DNA from: Janthinobacterium sp. 67
GTDB taxonomy: Bacteria; Pseudomonadota; Gammaproteobacteria; Burkholderiales; Burkholderiaceae_D
NCBI RefSeq assembly: GCF_002797895.1
Contig: NZ_PGES01000001.1
Location: forward strand, 1,550,001-1,614,000
Direction of reading: 5' to 3'
DNA: 64,000 bases
Made by a program: the position numbers and the translations under genes. Positions within the stretch are counted from its first letter, which is position 1, and the number at the start of each line of letters is the position of its first letter. Shown piece by piece: positions 16,760 through 25,895 of the stretch. The notes under the pieces were generated by a model that ran no database searches, was not told the DNA's origin, and saw only the letters and a program-made list of their open reading frames with translations.

Positions 16760-17761
16760 TCAGCCGGCCAGGGTCACGCGCTGGTGGCTGCGGCTGGCCT
16801 GCTGGGCCGCCAGCGCCGTGGCCAGCGCGCGCATGCCGTCGTCACCGGTGGCGGCCGGCTGCCCTTCGCCGCGCATGGCGCGCTGGAAGGCGCGCACCGA
16901 GCGCACGTACAGGTTTTCATGCTCGACGGGGATGTCGACCTTGCCGCCGTCGCGCGTCAGGCTGATGGTGCCGACGGGGCGCTGCGTCATCACGCCGGTG
17001 GCGAAGATGGTGCCCTTGGTGCCGATGATTTCCACGCCGGACAGCGAATATGGCGCGTTGAACGCATCGTGCACCTGCACCAGGGCGCCGTTGTCGAACT
17101 CGATGACGGCCATCAGCCCCTCTTCCAGCCCGGCCACCGTCATGCCGCCGCTGGTGGCGCAGGCCGTGACGTGGCGCGGCTCCGAATCGAGCAGGAAGCG
17201 CAGGGTGTCGACGTCGTGCACGAACATGTCGAGCGTGACGCCGCCCGATTCGGGCGCATCGAGGCGCCAGCCGCGCAGGTGCTGCGGCAGGTTGTTCGCG
17301 TGCAGCACGCGGCCATACAGGGGCTGGCCGATCTCGCCGGCGCGTATCAGTTCGCGCACCTTGCCGTGGCTGGCCGCGTTGCGCAGGTGGTGGTTAATCC
17401 CCAGCACCACGCCCGCTTCGGCACAGCCATCGACCATGCGGCGGGCGTCGTCAAGGTTCAGCGCCAGCGGCTTCTCGCACAGCACGTGCTTGCCGGCGCG
17501 CGCCGCCTGCAAGGTCTGCACCATGTGCAGCTCGTTGGTGGTGCTGATATATACGGCGTCCGCGCCCGGATGCGCGAGCGCCGCATCAAGGTCCGTGTAG
17601 CTGGCGGAGATGCCGAACTGCCCGGCAAAGGCGGCGCCGCGTGCGGCATCGCGGCTGACCACGGCCAGCACTTCGGCGTCGCCCTGCTGGCCGATCGCAT
17701 CGACCATCCATTCGCGCGCCACGGTGCTGGCACCGACCAGTATCCATCCGATTTTCTTCAT
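16760..17761 (-). CDS. Gfo/Idh/MocA-family oxidoreductase
   Basis: 333 residues. An N-terminal Rossmann fold begins at KIGWILVGAST, and CEKPLALN provides the conserved EKP motif for nicotinamide and substrate binding; NHHLRN and HDVDTLRFLLD follow in the C-terminal domain. These enzymes are NAD(P)-dependent dehydrogenases of sugars, inositols or sugar acids. It is the last gene of the leftward sugar-acid operon, 12 bases after the porin gene and just before the shared terminator. It is absent from the standard Pseudomonas kgu operon, so it may widen the substrate range. Substrate and direction are inferred only. Confidence 0.85.
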   Translation of the reverse strand: MKKIGWILVGASTVAREWMVDAIGQQGDAEVLAVVSRDAARGAAFAGQFGISASYTDLDAALAHPGADAVYISTTNELHMVQTLQAARAGKHVLCEKPLALNLDDARRMVDGCAEAGVVLGINHHLRNAASHGKVRELIRAGEIGQPLYGRVLHANNLPQHLRGWRLDAPESGGVTLDMFVHDVDTLRFLLDSEPRHVTACATSGGMTVAGLEEGLMAVIEFDNGALVQVHDAFNAPYSLSGVEIIGTKGTIFATGVMTQRPVGTISLTRDGGKVDIPVEHENLYVRSVRAFQRAMRGEGQPAATGDDGMRALATALAAQQASRSHQRVTLAG

Positions 17762-17773
17762 TCGATTTTCCCC

Positions 17774-18796
17774 TTAAAAAGTGTGGCGCAGGCCAAGGTT
17801 CCAGGCCTGGTTGCCGGTGCCGTTGTCGGTGGCGTTGCCCACCAAATAAGCGGCGCCATTGCGGTTGTCGATGTGCGCGTAGGCCGCGTACAAGGTGCTG
17901 CGCTTCGACAGCGCGTAGGTGTAGCCGATGCCGATCTGCGTAGCGTCGCCGTTGGCGGCGCGCCGGTCGTCGCGCCGCACGTACGAGAACAGGACACGGT
18001 GCGGCCCGACAGGCACGGTGGCGCCCAGCATCAGGTCCGCGCTGTCGACCGTCGTGGCGGCGCCCGCCGTGCTCTTGCTGACGGCAACGGCGCCATGCGC
18101 CTTGACGACGCCGAAGTCCCAGGTGGCGCCCAGTACCGTGTTCCTCGCCCTGCCCGTCGCCAGCGCGCTTGATAGCGTATTGGCGTCCTGGTGCGCCATG
18201 CGCACGTACAGCGGCCCGCTGGCATAGGTGGCCGCCGCGCCCATGTAGCGTCTGGCCGACGCGTCGCCCGGCACTTCGCCAAAGCCGTACGCCAGTTCGC
18301 CGGAAAGGCCGCCACGCACGGGCGAGCTGTAGGTGATGCTGTTGTCGACCCGGCTGATGTAGCCGGCCGTGAAAACGTTGCTCATCCTGCCCGCAAAACC
18401 CAGGTAAAACGGGTCCAGCGCCCCCAGGCTGCTGTCGATGAAGGTGTACTGGCGGCCCAGGCGCAGCGTGCCCGCCGCGCCGGCGAGGCCGACGAAGGCC
18501 TGGCGTCCGAACAGCAGGCCGCCCTGGGCCGAAGCGCCCGTGTCGGCCAGGATGCCCGCGTCCATTGTGAATATCGCCGTCGTGCCGCCGCCCAGGTCTT
18601 CACTGCCCTTGAAACCGAGCCGCGAACCGTTGGCGATGCCGCTCGTCAGCTTGAGCACCCTGCCGCCGGGGCCGCCGTTCTCGGACACCACGCCCAGGTC
18701 CGCGATGCCGTACATGGCCACGTTCGACTGCGCGCTACACAGGCCGCCGCAAGCGCCTGCGCCGATGATCATTGCCCTTGCTACCTTGTTCTTCAT
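17774..18796 (-). CDS. Gram-negative porin, Burkholderia-type, trimeric 16-strand class
   Basis: 340 residues, typical for porins of beta-proteobacteria. A signal peptide of about 22 residues ends near GLCSAQS. The mature start SNVAMYGIADLGV, the motif GSRLGFKGSEDLGGG and the terminal Phe in NLGLRHTF are hallmarks; the C-terminal Phe directs outer-membrane assembly. Its place between the reductase gene (33 bases upstream) and the oxidoreductase gene (12 bases downstream) suggests it admits the operon's substrate, an acidic sugar, across the outer membrane. Confidence 0.9.
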   Translation of the reverse strand: MKNKVARAMIIGAGACGGLCSAQSNVAMYGIADLGVVSENGGPGGRVLKLTSGIANGSRLGFKGSEDLGGGTTAIFTMDAGILADTGASAQGGLLFGRQAFVGLAGAAGTLRLGRQYTFIDSSLGALDPFYLGFAGRMSNVFTAGYISRVDNSITYSSPVRGGLSGELAYGFGEVPGDASARRYMGAAATYASGPLYVRMAHQDANTLSSALATGRARNTVLGATWDFGVVKAHGAVAVSKSTAGAATTVDSADLMLGATVPVGPHRVLFSYVRRDDRRAANGDATQIGIGYTYALSKRSTLYAAYAHIDNRNGAAYLVGNATDNGTGNQAWNLGLRHTF

Positions 18797-18829
18797 TTCT
18801 TTCCCTGTCTGTTTTTATGGATGCTGCTC

Positions 18830-19789
18830 TTAGCCGACCAGGTGGCGCGGACGCTCGCCGCGCAGGCCGGCCAGCAGGTTGTCCACGGCCTGCTGCGCCA
18901 TGGCGTAGCGCGTTTCGTGCGTGGCCGAGCCGATGTGCGGCAGCGCCACCACGTTGGCCATGTGCGGCAGCGGATTGTCCGGCGCCAGCGGTTCGCGCTC
19001 GAACACGTCCAGGCCGGCGCCGTGGATGACGCCCTGCCGCAGCGCCTCGATCAGCGCCGCCTCGTCGACGATGCGCCCGCGCGAACCGTTGATGAAGATG
19101 GCGCCGGGGCGCATCAGCGCGAATTCGCGCCGGCCCATCATGCGTTCCGTCTGCGCCGTCAGCGGCAGCACCACGCAGACGAAATCGGAGCCCGCCAGCA
19201 GCTCGTCGAGCGCCACCTGGCGCGCGCCCAGCGCCGCTTCCACCTCGGGCACCGCTTCGCCGTTCACGTACAGCACCTGCATGCCGAAGCCCAGCGCGGC
19301 GCGGCGGGCGACGGCGCGGCCGATGCGGCCCATGCCCAGCATGCCGATGGTCTTGCCGTGCACATTGACGCCGTACTGGCTCTCGCCCACGCTGCGCGTC
19401 CAGCGTCCGGCCTTGACGAATTCGGCCAGTTCGACGACTCTCCGCGCGCTGGCGAGGATCAGCGCGAAGATGGTGTCGGCCGTCGTTTCCGTCAGCACGT
19501 CCGGCGTATTGGCCAGCAAGATGCCCCGTTCGCGCAGGTAGTCGACGTCGAACTGGTCGACGCCCACGGAAATGGTGGAGATGATGCGCAGGTCCAGGGC
19601 CGGGTCCAGCAATTCGCGGTCCAGGCGCACGCTGGCGCCCAGCAGACCGTGCGCGCCGCGGATGGCGGCGGCGAACGCGGCGCGGTTGCCCGCGTCGATC
19701 GCTTCGAAGTACGTCACCTCGCATTCGGCGCGCAGGCGCGCCAACAGCGGCTCGGCCAGCTTTTTATAGACAACGACATGTTTTTTCAC
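18830..19789 (-). CDS. kguD: 2-ketoaldonate / 2-ketogluconate-6-phosphate reductase, KguD/GhrB-like D-2-hydroxyacid dehydrogenase
   Basis: 319 residues from GTG 19789, which has AGGGGA at good spacing; the frame runs open much further upstream, but that part is antisense to the kinase. It has the D-2-hydroxyacid dehydrogenase layout: NAD-binding GMLGMGRIGRAVA near the middle, then NGSRGRIVDEAAL, DVFEREPL and catalytic LPHIGSATHETR. It strongly resembles GhrB and 2-ketoaldonate reductases (SVGVDQFDV, TPDVLTETTADT). In the kgu pathway it reduces 2-keto-6-phosphogluconate to 6-phosphogluconate. It follows the kinase gene by 20 bases. The substrate is inferred from the neighbours. Confidence 0.8.
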   Translation of the reverse strand: MKKHVVVYKKLAEPLLARLRAECEVTYFEAIDAGNRAAFAAAIRGAHGLLGASVRLDRELLDPALDLRIISTISVGVDQFDVDYLRERGILLANTPDVLTETTADTIFALILASARRVVELAEFVKAGRWTRSVGESQYGVNVHGKTIGMLGMGRIGRAVARRAALGFGMQVLYVNGEAVPEVEAALGARQVALDELLAGSDFVCVVLPLTAQTERMMGRREFALMRPGAIFINGSRGRIVDEAALIEALRQGVIHGAGLDVFEREPLAPDNPLPHMANVVALPHIGSATHETRYAMAQQAVDNLLAGLRGERPRHLVG

Positions 19790-19809
19790 GAGTATTTCCC
19801 CTGTTCGGT

Positions 19810-20757
19810 TCAAGATGGGTCCAGCGCGTCGAGCTGGGCGCGGGTGGGCAAGCCTTCCATGTCTCCGGCCACCTGGATGGCGAAGGCGCCGACCCGGTTG
19901 CCGCGCCCTACCGCCTGCGCCAGCGGCAAGCCTTCCAGCAAGGCGCTGACCAGGCCGGCCGCGAAGCCGTCGCCGGCGCCCACCGTGTCGACCACCTTGG
20001 CCACGCGCTCGCCCGCCACCATGCCGCTGTCGCCATCGGCCGTGCGGTAATAGGCGCCCTCGGCGCCCAGCTTGATGACCACCAGGCGCGCGCCCTGCTG
20101 CAGATAAAAGCCGGCGACGTCGTGCGGCAGGTCGTGGCCGGTGAGGATTTTTCCTTCCCCCAGGCCGGGCAGCACCCAGTCGGCCTTGGCGGCCAGGCGG
20201 TTGATCTGCTCGACCATGACGGCCTGTGACGGCCACAGCGAGGGCCGCAGGTTCGGATCGAACGACACGGTGCGGCCGTTGGCACGCATGAAATCGAGCG
20301 CCTGGCCGGCGAACGCCAGGCTGCTCCCGGACAGCGCCGCGGCCACGCCCGTGGCGTGCAAATGGCGCGCGGACAGGAAATAGGCGGGGTCGAAGTGCTC
20401 GGGCGCCAGCCGGCTGGCGGCGGAACCCTTGCGGAAGTATTCGACCAGCGGGTCGGCACCGTTCTCGGCCTTTTCCTTGAGCAGGAAGCCGCTGGACTGG
20501 CCGGCGACGGCGACGACCCGGCTGCAATCGACGCCCTCGGCCTGCACGCTGGCGCGGATGAAGCGGCCGAACGAGTCGTCGCCCACGCGGCTCAGCCAGC
20601 CGACTTTCAAACCCAGGCGCGCCAGGCCGATGGCGACATTCGTCTCGGCGCCGGCCAGGCGGCGCGTAAAGTGCGCCACGGCGGCCAGGTCGCCCGTTTG
20701 CTCGGCAACGAACATCGCCATCGCCTCGCCATAGGTAACAACGTCGAGCTTCATCAT
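19810..20757 (-). CDS. kguK: PfkB-family sugar-acid kinase, KguK/KdgK-like
   Basis: 315 residues of the ribokinase/PfkB fold: the N-terminal YGEAMAMF, LAGAETNVAIGLARLG substrate-site segment, and near the C-terminus DTVGAGDGFAAGL, which holds the catalytic Asp and the anion hole. It is most like 2-keto-3-deoxygluconate kinases; 2-ketogluconate kinase KguK is of the same family. Given KguE- and KguD-like genes on both sides, phosphorylation of 2-ketogluconate is the best guess, with 2-keto-3-deoxygluconate as the alternative. Its ATG overlaps the stop of the kguE-like gene. Confidence 0.8.
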   Translation of the reverse strand: MMKLDVVTYGEAMAMFVAEQTGDLAAVAHFTRRLAGAETNVAIGLARLGLKVGWLSRVGDDSFGRFIRASVQAEGVDCSRVVAVAGQSSGFLLKEKAENGADPLVEYFRKGSAASRLAPEHFDPAYFLSARHLHATGVAAALSGSSLAFAGQALDFMRANGRTVSFDPNLRPSLWPSQAVMVEQINRLAAKADWVLPGLGEGKILTGHDLPHDVAGFYLQQGARLVVIKLGAEGAYYRTADGDSGMVAGERVAKVVDTVGAGDGFAAGLVSALLEGLPLAQAVGRGNRVGAFAIQVAGDMEGLPTRAQLDALDPS

Positions 20758-21496
20758 GCGGCCTCCAGTATCTGAATGTAGCGGCCCGTTTCGGCCACCA
20801 GGTCGACGCCCTCGAGCGGGAATTCGATGGCCCGCTGCACGCCCGGCGCAAAGTGCGCAAAGACGGCGCGCCAGGCGGGATCGGCGTCGGAGACGGCGCA
20901 GGCGGACAGCCGGCCCCCGTCATCAAGAACCGCCTTGCAATGCACATAGCGCACGTACGGCGCCAGCAGGCGCGCCGCCTGCTGCGCGTCCTCGCCCACC
21001 CAGCGCCAGTTGCCGATGTCGAAGGTCAGCCCCACGGGCAGCCCGAGCTCGCGCGCCGCCGCCAGGAAGCGCGCCATCGTCGCCAGTTTGCCGCCGTGGG
21101 CCGTCTGGTCGTTTTCCACCAGCAGCGCCACGGGTGCGGCCTCCAGCTGCGCCTTCAAGGCCGGCAAGTCCGGCACGGGCGGGTAATGGCCCAGCGACAC
21201 CTTCAGGTAGCGCGCGCCCAGGCGCGCCGCCTCGTCCAGCATTTGCCGCAGCAGTTCTTGCTGCAGCTGCCCGTGCGCGTCCCACAATTCGATGGGCGTG
21301 GAATACACGCAGTACAGGCCGCGCGCGGCCACGGCCGCGCCCATGCGCGCCAGGTCCGGCACGTCGGAGGTGAACAATTCGCGGCGGATCTCGATGCCGG
21401 CGCCGCCCGCATCGGCCACCACGTCGATGAAATGGCTTTGCCCCAGCTGCCTCACCCTGCTTGCGCCGTAGGCCGACGCCGCCACCAGGACGGGGC

Positions 21497-21500
<4 letters not shown>
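20754..21500 (-). CDS. kguE: KguE-like sugar phosphate isomerase/epimerase
   Basis: 248 residues from GTG 21500, which overlaps the stop of the upstream ATPase gene as GTGA; a longer upstream reading overlaps that gene and is rejected. The fold is a xylose-isomerase-like TIM barrel. Metal-binding acidic and His residues occur in GIEIRRELF, LLVENDQT, GLTFDIGNW and VRYVHCKAV, ending with EFPLEG. It matches the role of KguE, the first gene of the Pseudomonas kgu operon, whose exact reaction is poorly defined. It is translationally coupled to genes on both sides. Confidence 0.75.
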
Positions 21501-22217
<717 letters not shown>

Positions 22218-22231
<14 letters not shown>

Positions 22232-22868
22232 GGAATTTCCTTTCCAGTGAATGGCTGTAGCGCGACAGCGGATAGCACATCGCGAAGTAGATCAGGGCGA
22301 CGATGGGGAAGACGATGAACGGCAGGAAGGTCGCATTGCTGACCAGTTGCCCTGCCCGCGTCAGTTCCACCACGCCGATGATCGAAGTGATCGAAGTGTT
22401 CTTGATGATCTGCACCATGAAGCCCACCGTCGGCGGCAGCGAATGGCGCAGCGCCTGCGGCAGGATGACGTAACGCAGCTGCTGGTAGCGGTTCAGCGCC
22501 AACGCGGCCGATGCTTCCCACTGCTGCCGCTGCACCCCTTCGATGCAGCCGCGCCAGATCTCGCCCAGGTAGGCGCTGGCAAAGATCGTCATCGCCGCGC
22601 CGGCCGCGATGACCGGCGACAGCTTGTAGCCGAACAGCGCCAGGCCGTAATAGGTGAGGAACAGCACGATCAGCACGGGCGTGCCCTGGACCAGCTGGAT
22701 GTACAGCGCGCTGATGCAGCGCAGGAACGGACTGCGCGCCGTGCGCAGCAGCGCCACCGCGAAGCCGGCGATGCCGCCCGTGACGAAGACGATCAGCGAC
22801 AGGCCGATGGTCCAGCGCGTGGCCTCGAGCAGGAATTGCAGGTTATCCCAGGAAAAATCACTGATCAT
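22218..22868 (-). CDS. polar amino acid-type ABC transporter permease (second)
   Basis: 216 residues with about five membrane spans. The family loop facing the ATPase is seen as EASAALALNRYQQLRYVILPQ, preceded by AYLGEIWRGCIEGV, typical of HisMQ-like permeases. It pairs with the permease gene one base upstream to form a heterodimeric channel, and its 3' end overlaps the ATPase gene. Confidence 0.9.
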
Positions 22869-22869
22869 G

Positions 22870-23562
22870 TCATGCTCCCATGCGCGCCGCGCCCAGACGG
22901 CGGCGGCGTTTGAAGACGATCTGGCCCAGCACCCAGAAGCTGAAGCGGAACAGCAGGGCCAGCAGGATGTACAGCACCATCACGACGATGTAGATCTCGA
23001 AGCTGCGGAAGGTTTCCGAGTCGAGCAGGTGGGCGGCGGCAGTCAGCTCCTCGGCGGAAATGGCCGACACGACGCTCGAGGCCAGCATCATCAAGGTGAA
23101 CTGGCTGGCCAGCGCGGGATAGACTTTTTCCAGCGCCGGCAGCAGCACCACGTGGCGCATCATCTGCCAGCGCGTCATGCCCAGGGCTTGGGCCGCCTCG
23201 AGCTGCGACGGATGCACGGCGCCGATGCCGGCCCGCACGATCTCGGCCGCATAGGCGCCCAGGTTGACCGTCATGGCGACGAGCGCGGCGCCGTTCGCGT
23301 CGAGCTGCAGGCCCAGCGACGGCAAGCCGAAGTAGATGATGAACAGCTGCACCAGGAACGGCGTGCTGCGGATGATCTCGACATAGGCGCGCACCACCGC
23401 GCGGGCATAGGCGGGACCGTTCTTCAGGATGACGGCGGCGCACACGCCCACCGCCAGCCCCAGCACCATCGACAAGGCGCTCAGGCGTATCGTCAGCGCC
23501 GCGCCCCACAACAGGCGGTCCAGCGATTGCATGACAAGTTCGAAATGAAATTCATACGGCAT
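22870..23562 (-). CDS. polar amino acid-type ABC transporter permease (first)
   Basis: 230 residues from ATG 23562, which has AAGGAG six bases before it. It contains about five membrane spans and the coupling-loop segment LEAAQALGMTRWQMMRHVVL after AAEIVRAGIGAVHPSQ. It forms the transmembrane pore with the next gene product. The 90-base gap to the binding-protein gene upstream contains a GC-rich hairpin that may temper expression of the membrane subunits. Confidence 0.9.
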   Translation of the reverse strand: MPYEFHFELVMQSLDRLLWGAALTIRLSALSMVLGLAVGVCAAVILKNGPAYARAVVRAYVEIIRSTPFLVQLFIIYFGLPSLGLQLDANGAALVAMTVNLGAYAAEIVRAGIGAVHPSQLEAAQALGMTRWQMMRHVVLLPALEKVYPALASQFTLMMLASSVVSAISAEELTAAAHLLDSETFRSFEIYIVVMVLYILLALLFRFSFWVLGQIVFKRRRRLGAARMGA

Positions 23563-23652
23563 ACTCAACTCCTTTCTACGTGCGCGTCCCCGGCCGCGCC
23601 ACCATGGCGGCGCGCCGTGCGGACGAGCACTATCGCTGTGCGGGTTGCGGTA

Positions 23653-24459
23653 TCAGAAGGTCGGCAGCGCCGGCAGCGGCGCGCCGCTCCACTTGCGCGC
23701 GATGGCATCGAGTTCGCCGTTCAGCTTGACGTAGTAGATGAAGTTGTTGAGCCACTGGTGCAGTTCGAAGTCGCCGCGGCGCACGGCCATCGAGTTCGGT
23801 TGCAGCGAGTAGGAGAAGCGGACCTCGATCTTGCCCGCGCCGCGCGTCTTGATGATGTCGAGCGCCATCGTGCTGGGGATCGAAACGGCGTCGACCTGCT
23901 TGCTGAGCAAGGCCTGGGTCACGGTGGCGTCATCCTCGAAACGCACGATGCTGGTGCCGGCCGGCGCCATGCGGCTCAGCGCCGTGTCATTCGTGGTGCC
24001 GCGCGTCACGCCCACCTTCTTGCCCTTCAGGTCGGCCAGGGCCTTGAATTTGCCGCCGACGGGCGCGACGATGGCCAGCTCGAAGGCGCTGTAGGGCATG
24101 GTGAACATCAGGGTCTTGGCCCGTTCCGGCGTGGGCGCCAGGGTGGCCACGAGGAAGTCGACCTTGCCCGATTCCAGCGACGGCACGCGCGACGGCGCCG
24201 TCAGCGGGACGATTTCCACGGGCAGGTTCAGATATTTGCCGATCAGGTTGGCGACGTCGACGTCATAGCCGACGGGCACGCCCTTGGCGTCGATGCTGCC
24301 GAACGGCGGCGTGCCGCTGACGACGCCGATGGTCAGCTTGCCCTTCTTGATCAAGTCGCCAAGCGTCTGGGCGCCGGCATCGGCCGCCGCGCCCAGGGCG
24401 CACGTTGCTGCCAGCGCGCAGGCCACGATTTTCGCGTAAAACAGTGTCGTCATCTTCAT
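23653..24459 (-). CDS. family 3 extracellular solute-binding protein of the sugar-acid operon
   Basis: 268 residues. A signal peptide of about 30 residues ends near DAGAQT. The mature part follows the family 3 pattern: KGKLTIGVVSGTPPFGSID, VGYDVDVANLIGKYL, and KGKKVGVTRGTTND. It captures the ligand in the periplasm for the ABC permeases. Family 3 proteins generally bind amino acids; the genomic context suggests a keto-sugar acid instead. It is the first gene of a nine-gene leftward operon and lies below a palindromic operator. Confidence 0.88.
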   Translation of the reverse strand: MKMTTLFYAKIVACALAATCALGAAADAGAQTLGDLIKKGKLTIGVVSGTPPFGSIDAKGVPVGYDVDVANLIGKYLNLPVEIVPLTAPSRVPSLESGKVDFLVATLAPTPERAKTLMFTMPYSAFELAIVAPVGGKFKALADLKGKKVGVTRGTTNDTALSRMAPAGTSIVRFEDDATVTQALLSKQVDAVSIPSTMALDIIKTRGAGKIEVRFSYSLQPNSMAVRRGDFELHQWLNNFIYYVKLNGELDAIARKWSGAPLPALPTF

Positions 24460-24604
24460 GCTTCAGTCTCCTGTGATCCCGGTACCGGCCTCGTCGAGGC
24501 ACTTCCGGGAATATTGTCAAATGGACGATTTACCTCGTCTCTTGCCGTTTTCCACCTTTACTACGCTTGACTATCCACGCCCCTTTCCAGTGTGAATACA
24601 ATCC

Positions 24605-24620
24605 ATGAAACCGGTTCCAT
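24605..24620. promoter_or_regulatory. PtxS-like operator upstream of the sugar-acid operon
   Basis: ATGAAACCGGTTCCAT is a near-perfect palindrome centred 24612/24613, about 150 bases upstream of the binding-protein start. Its core differs by one base from TGAAACCGGTTTCA, the operator I recall for PtxS of Pseudomonas. It is the natural site for the adjacent LacI-family repressor. Confidence 0.75.
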
Positions 24621-24629
24621 AACCTTCCC

Positions 24630-24649
24630 AAAAAAAAGGGCAAGGCCCT
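24630..24649 (-). terminator. intrinsic terminator of the LacI-family gene
   Basis: On the minus strand a short 5-bp GC-rich hairpin (AGGGC with loop CTT) is followed by eight T residues, 9 bases after the regulator's stop. It separates the regulator transcript from the operon it is thought to control. Confidence 0.7.
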
Positions 24650-24657
24650 CTTCCCCG

Positions 24658-25707
24658 TCAGTCGCCGCCCCGGGTGGAGTTGCGCACGATCAGCTTGCCC
24701 GGCAACAACACTTCGCGCGGCGGACATTGCTCGCCCTGCAAACGCGACAGCATGCACGTCATCGCCGAAAAACCGATCTCGTACGTCTGCTGCTCGATCG
24801 TGCTCAGGCCCGCCAGCGGCGACCACGGCAATTCGTCAAAACCCAGCAAGCCCACGTCCTGCGGCATGCGCAATGCGAGGCGCTGCAGCATCAGCGCCAG
24901 TTCCAGCGCCACCATGCCGTTCGAGGCCAGCAGCGCCACGCGGCGGCCGCGCCACTGCGCCAGGCATTGCCGCACCTGCGCGTCGATGGAAGGCCGGTCG
25001 TCCAGGTCCACGGCCAGCACTTCGCCCACGCAGCCCGGATGCTCGGCCATCACGGCCTGGAAACCGTCGGCGCGCATCAGGCGCGAACTGACGCCCGTCA
25101 AGGGCGGTGCGACGAAGGCGATGGCGTCGAAACCCTGTTCGATCAGATGCGCCGTGGCCAGGCGGCCCGCCTGCACATTGTCCAGGCCCACCAGGTCGAA
25201 ATCGGCGCCCTCGATGCGGCGGTCGACCAGCACGATGGGCATTTCCGCCTGCTGCAAGTCGGACGACTCGATGTTGCGTCCCTGCGTGTTGACGATCAGC
25301 CCTTCCACGCTGTACGAGCGCAGCGCGGCCAGCGACTGCCGTTCGCGCTGTTCGTCGTTGCCGGTATTACACAAAATCAAGGTATAACCATGCTGCTGGC
25401 AAGCCGCTTCCACGCCTTGCAGCACGGCCACGGTGTAGGGATTGAGCATGTCGGCCACGACCATGCCGATCAGGCGCGTGCGGCCCCGCTTGAGACCGCG
25501 CGCCATCTGGTTCGGCTGGTAGCCGAGGCGCGCGATGGTGCTGGTGATCTGCTGGCGGATGTTCTCGGACAGGGCGTCGAGTTCGCCGCCGAGAAAGCGC
25601 GACACGCTCGTCTTCGACACGCCCGCCTCGCGCGCCACCTGGGCGATGGTCACGGGCCGGGCCGGTTCGCCGACGGCTGTCTTTTTAATGCTGCGTACTG
25701 AATCCAA
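24658..25707 (-). CDS. ptxS: LacI-family repressor, PtxS-like
   Basis: 349 residues. The N-terminal helix-turn-helix is TIAQVAREAGVSKTSVSRFL, followed by the hinge helix (YQPNQMARGLKRGRT) and a periplasmic-binding-protein-like effector domain. LacI hinge helices of this type bind symmetric sites with a central CG, and two such sites flank the gene, one before it and one before the downstream operon. In Pseudomonas PtxS is released from DNA by 2-ketogluconate; the same effector is likely but unproven here. An 18-bp palindrome 41 bases before its start suggests autorepression. Confidence 0.82.
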   Translation of the reverse strand: MDSVRSIKKTAVGEPARPVTIAQVAREAGVSKTSVSRFLGGELDALSENIRQQITSTIARLGYQPNQMARGLKRGRTRLIGMVVADMLNPYTVAVLQGVEAACQQHGYTLILCNTGNDEQRERQSLAALRSYSVEGLIVNTQGRNIESSDLQQAEMPIVLVDRRIEGADFDLVGLDNVQAGRLATAHLIEQGFDAIAFVAPPLTGVSSRLMRADGFQAVMAEHPGCVGEVLAVDLDDRPSIDAQVRQCLAQWRGRRVALLASNGMVALELALMLQRLALRMPQDVGLLGFDELPWSPLAGLSTIEQQTYEIGFSAMTCMLSRLQGEQCPPREVLLPGKLIVRNSTRGGD

Positions 25708-25747
25708 GCTTGCTCTCCACTACCTGTTGACCTGCATATTTTTATTT

Positions 25748-25765
25748 TGGAACCGGTTCCAAAGA
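25748..25765. promoter_or_regulatory. 18-bp perfect palindromic operator before ptxS
   Basis: TTTGGAACCGGTTCCAAA is symmetric about 25756/25757 and shares the GAAACC/GGAACC-GGTTCC core with the site at 24605. It lies 41-58 bases upstream of the regulator start, where it could block its own promoter. Confidence 0.75.
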
Positions 25766-25895
25766 TAGCACCCAAGAATCGATGATGCAAGCGATTTGAT
25801 TGCCTGTGGCGGCGAAGGAACAGCATGGGAGCATCAGTGGAAAAGCGCCGCCCGCCCCCGGCAGATGCAGGCGGCGGGCGGCGCCGGCTGAAAAG

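Noticed and set aside
19790..20947. Upstream extension of the kguD frame
   Set aside because: This part overlaps the kinase gene on the same strand, in another frame; the real start is GTG 19789 with its own ribosome-binding site.
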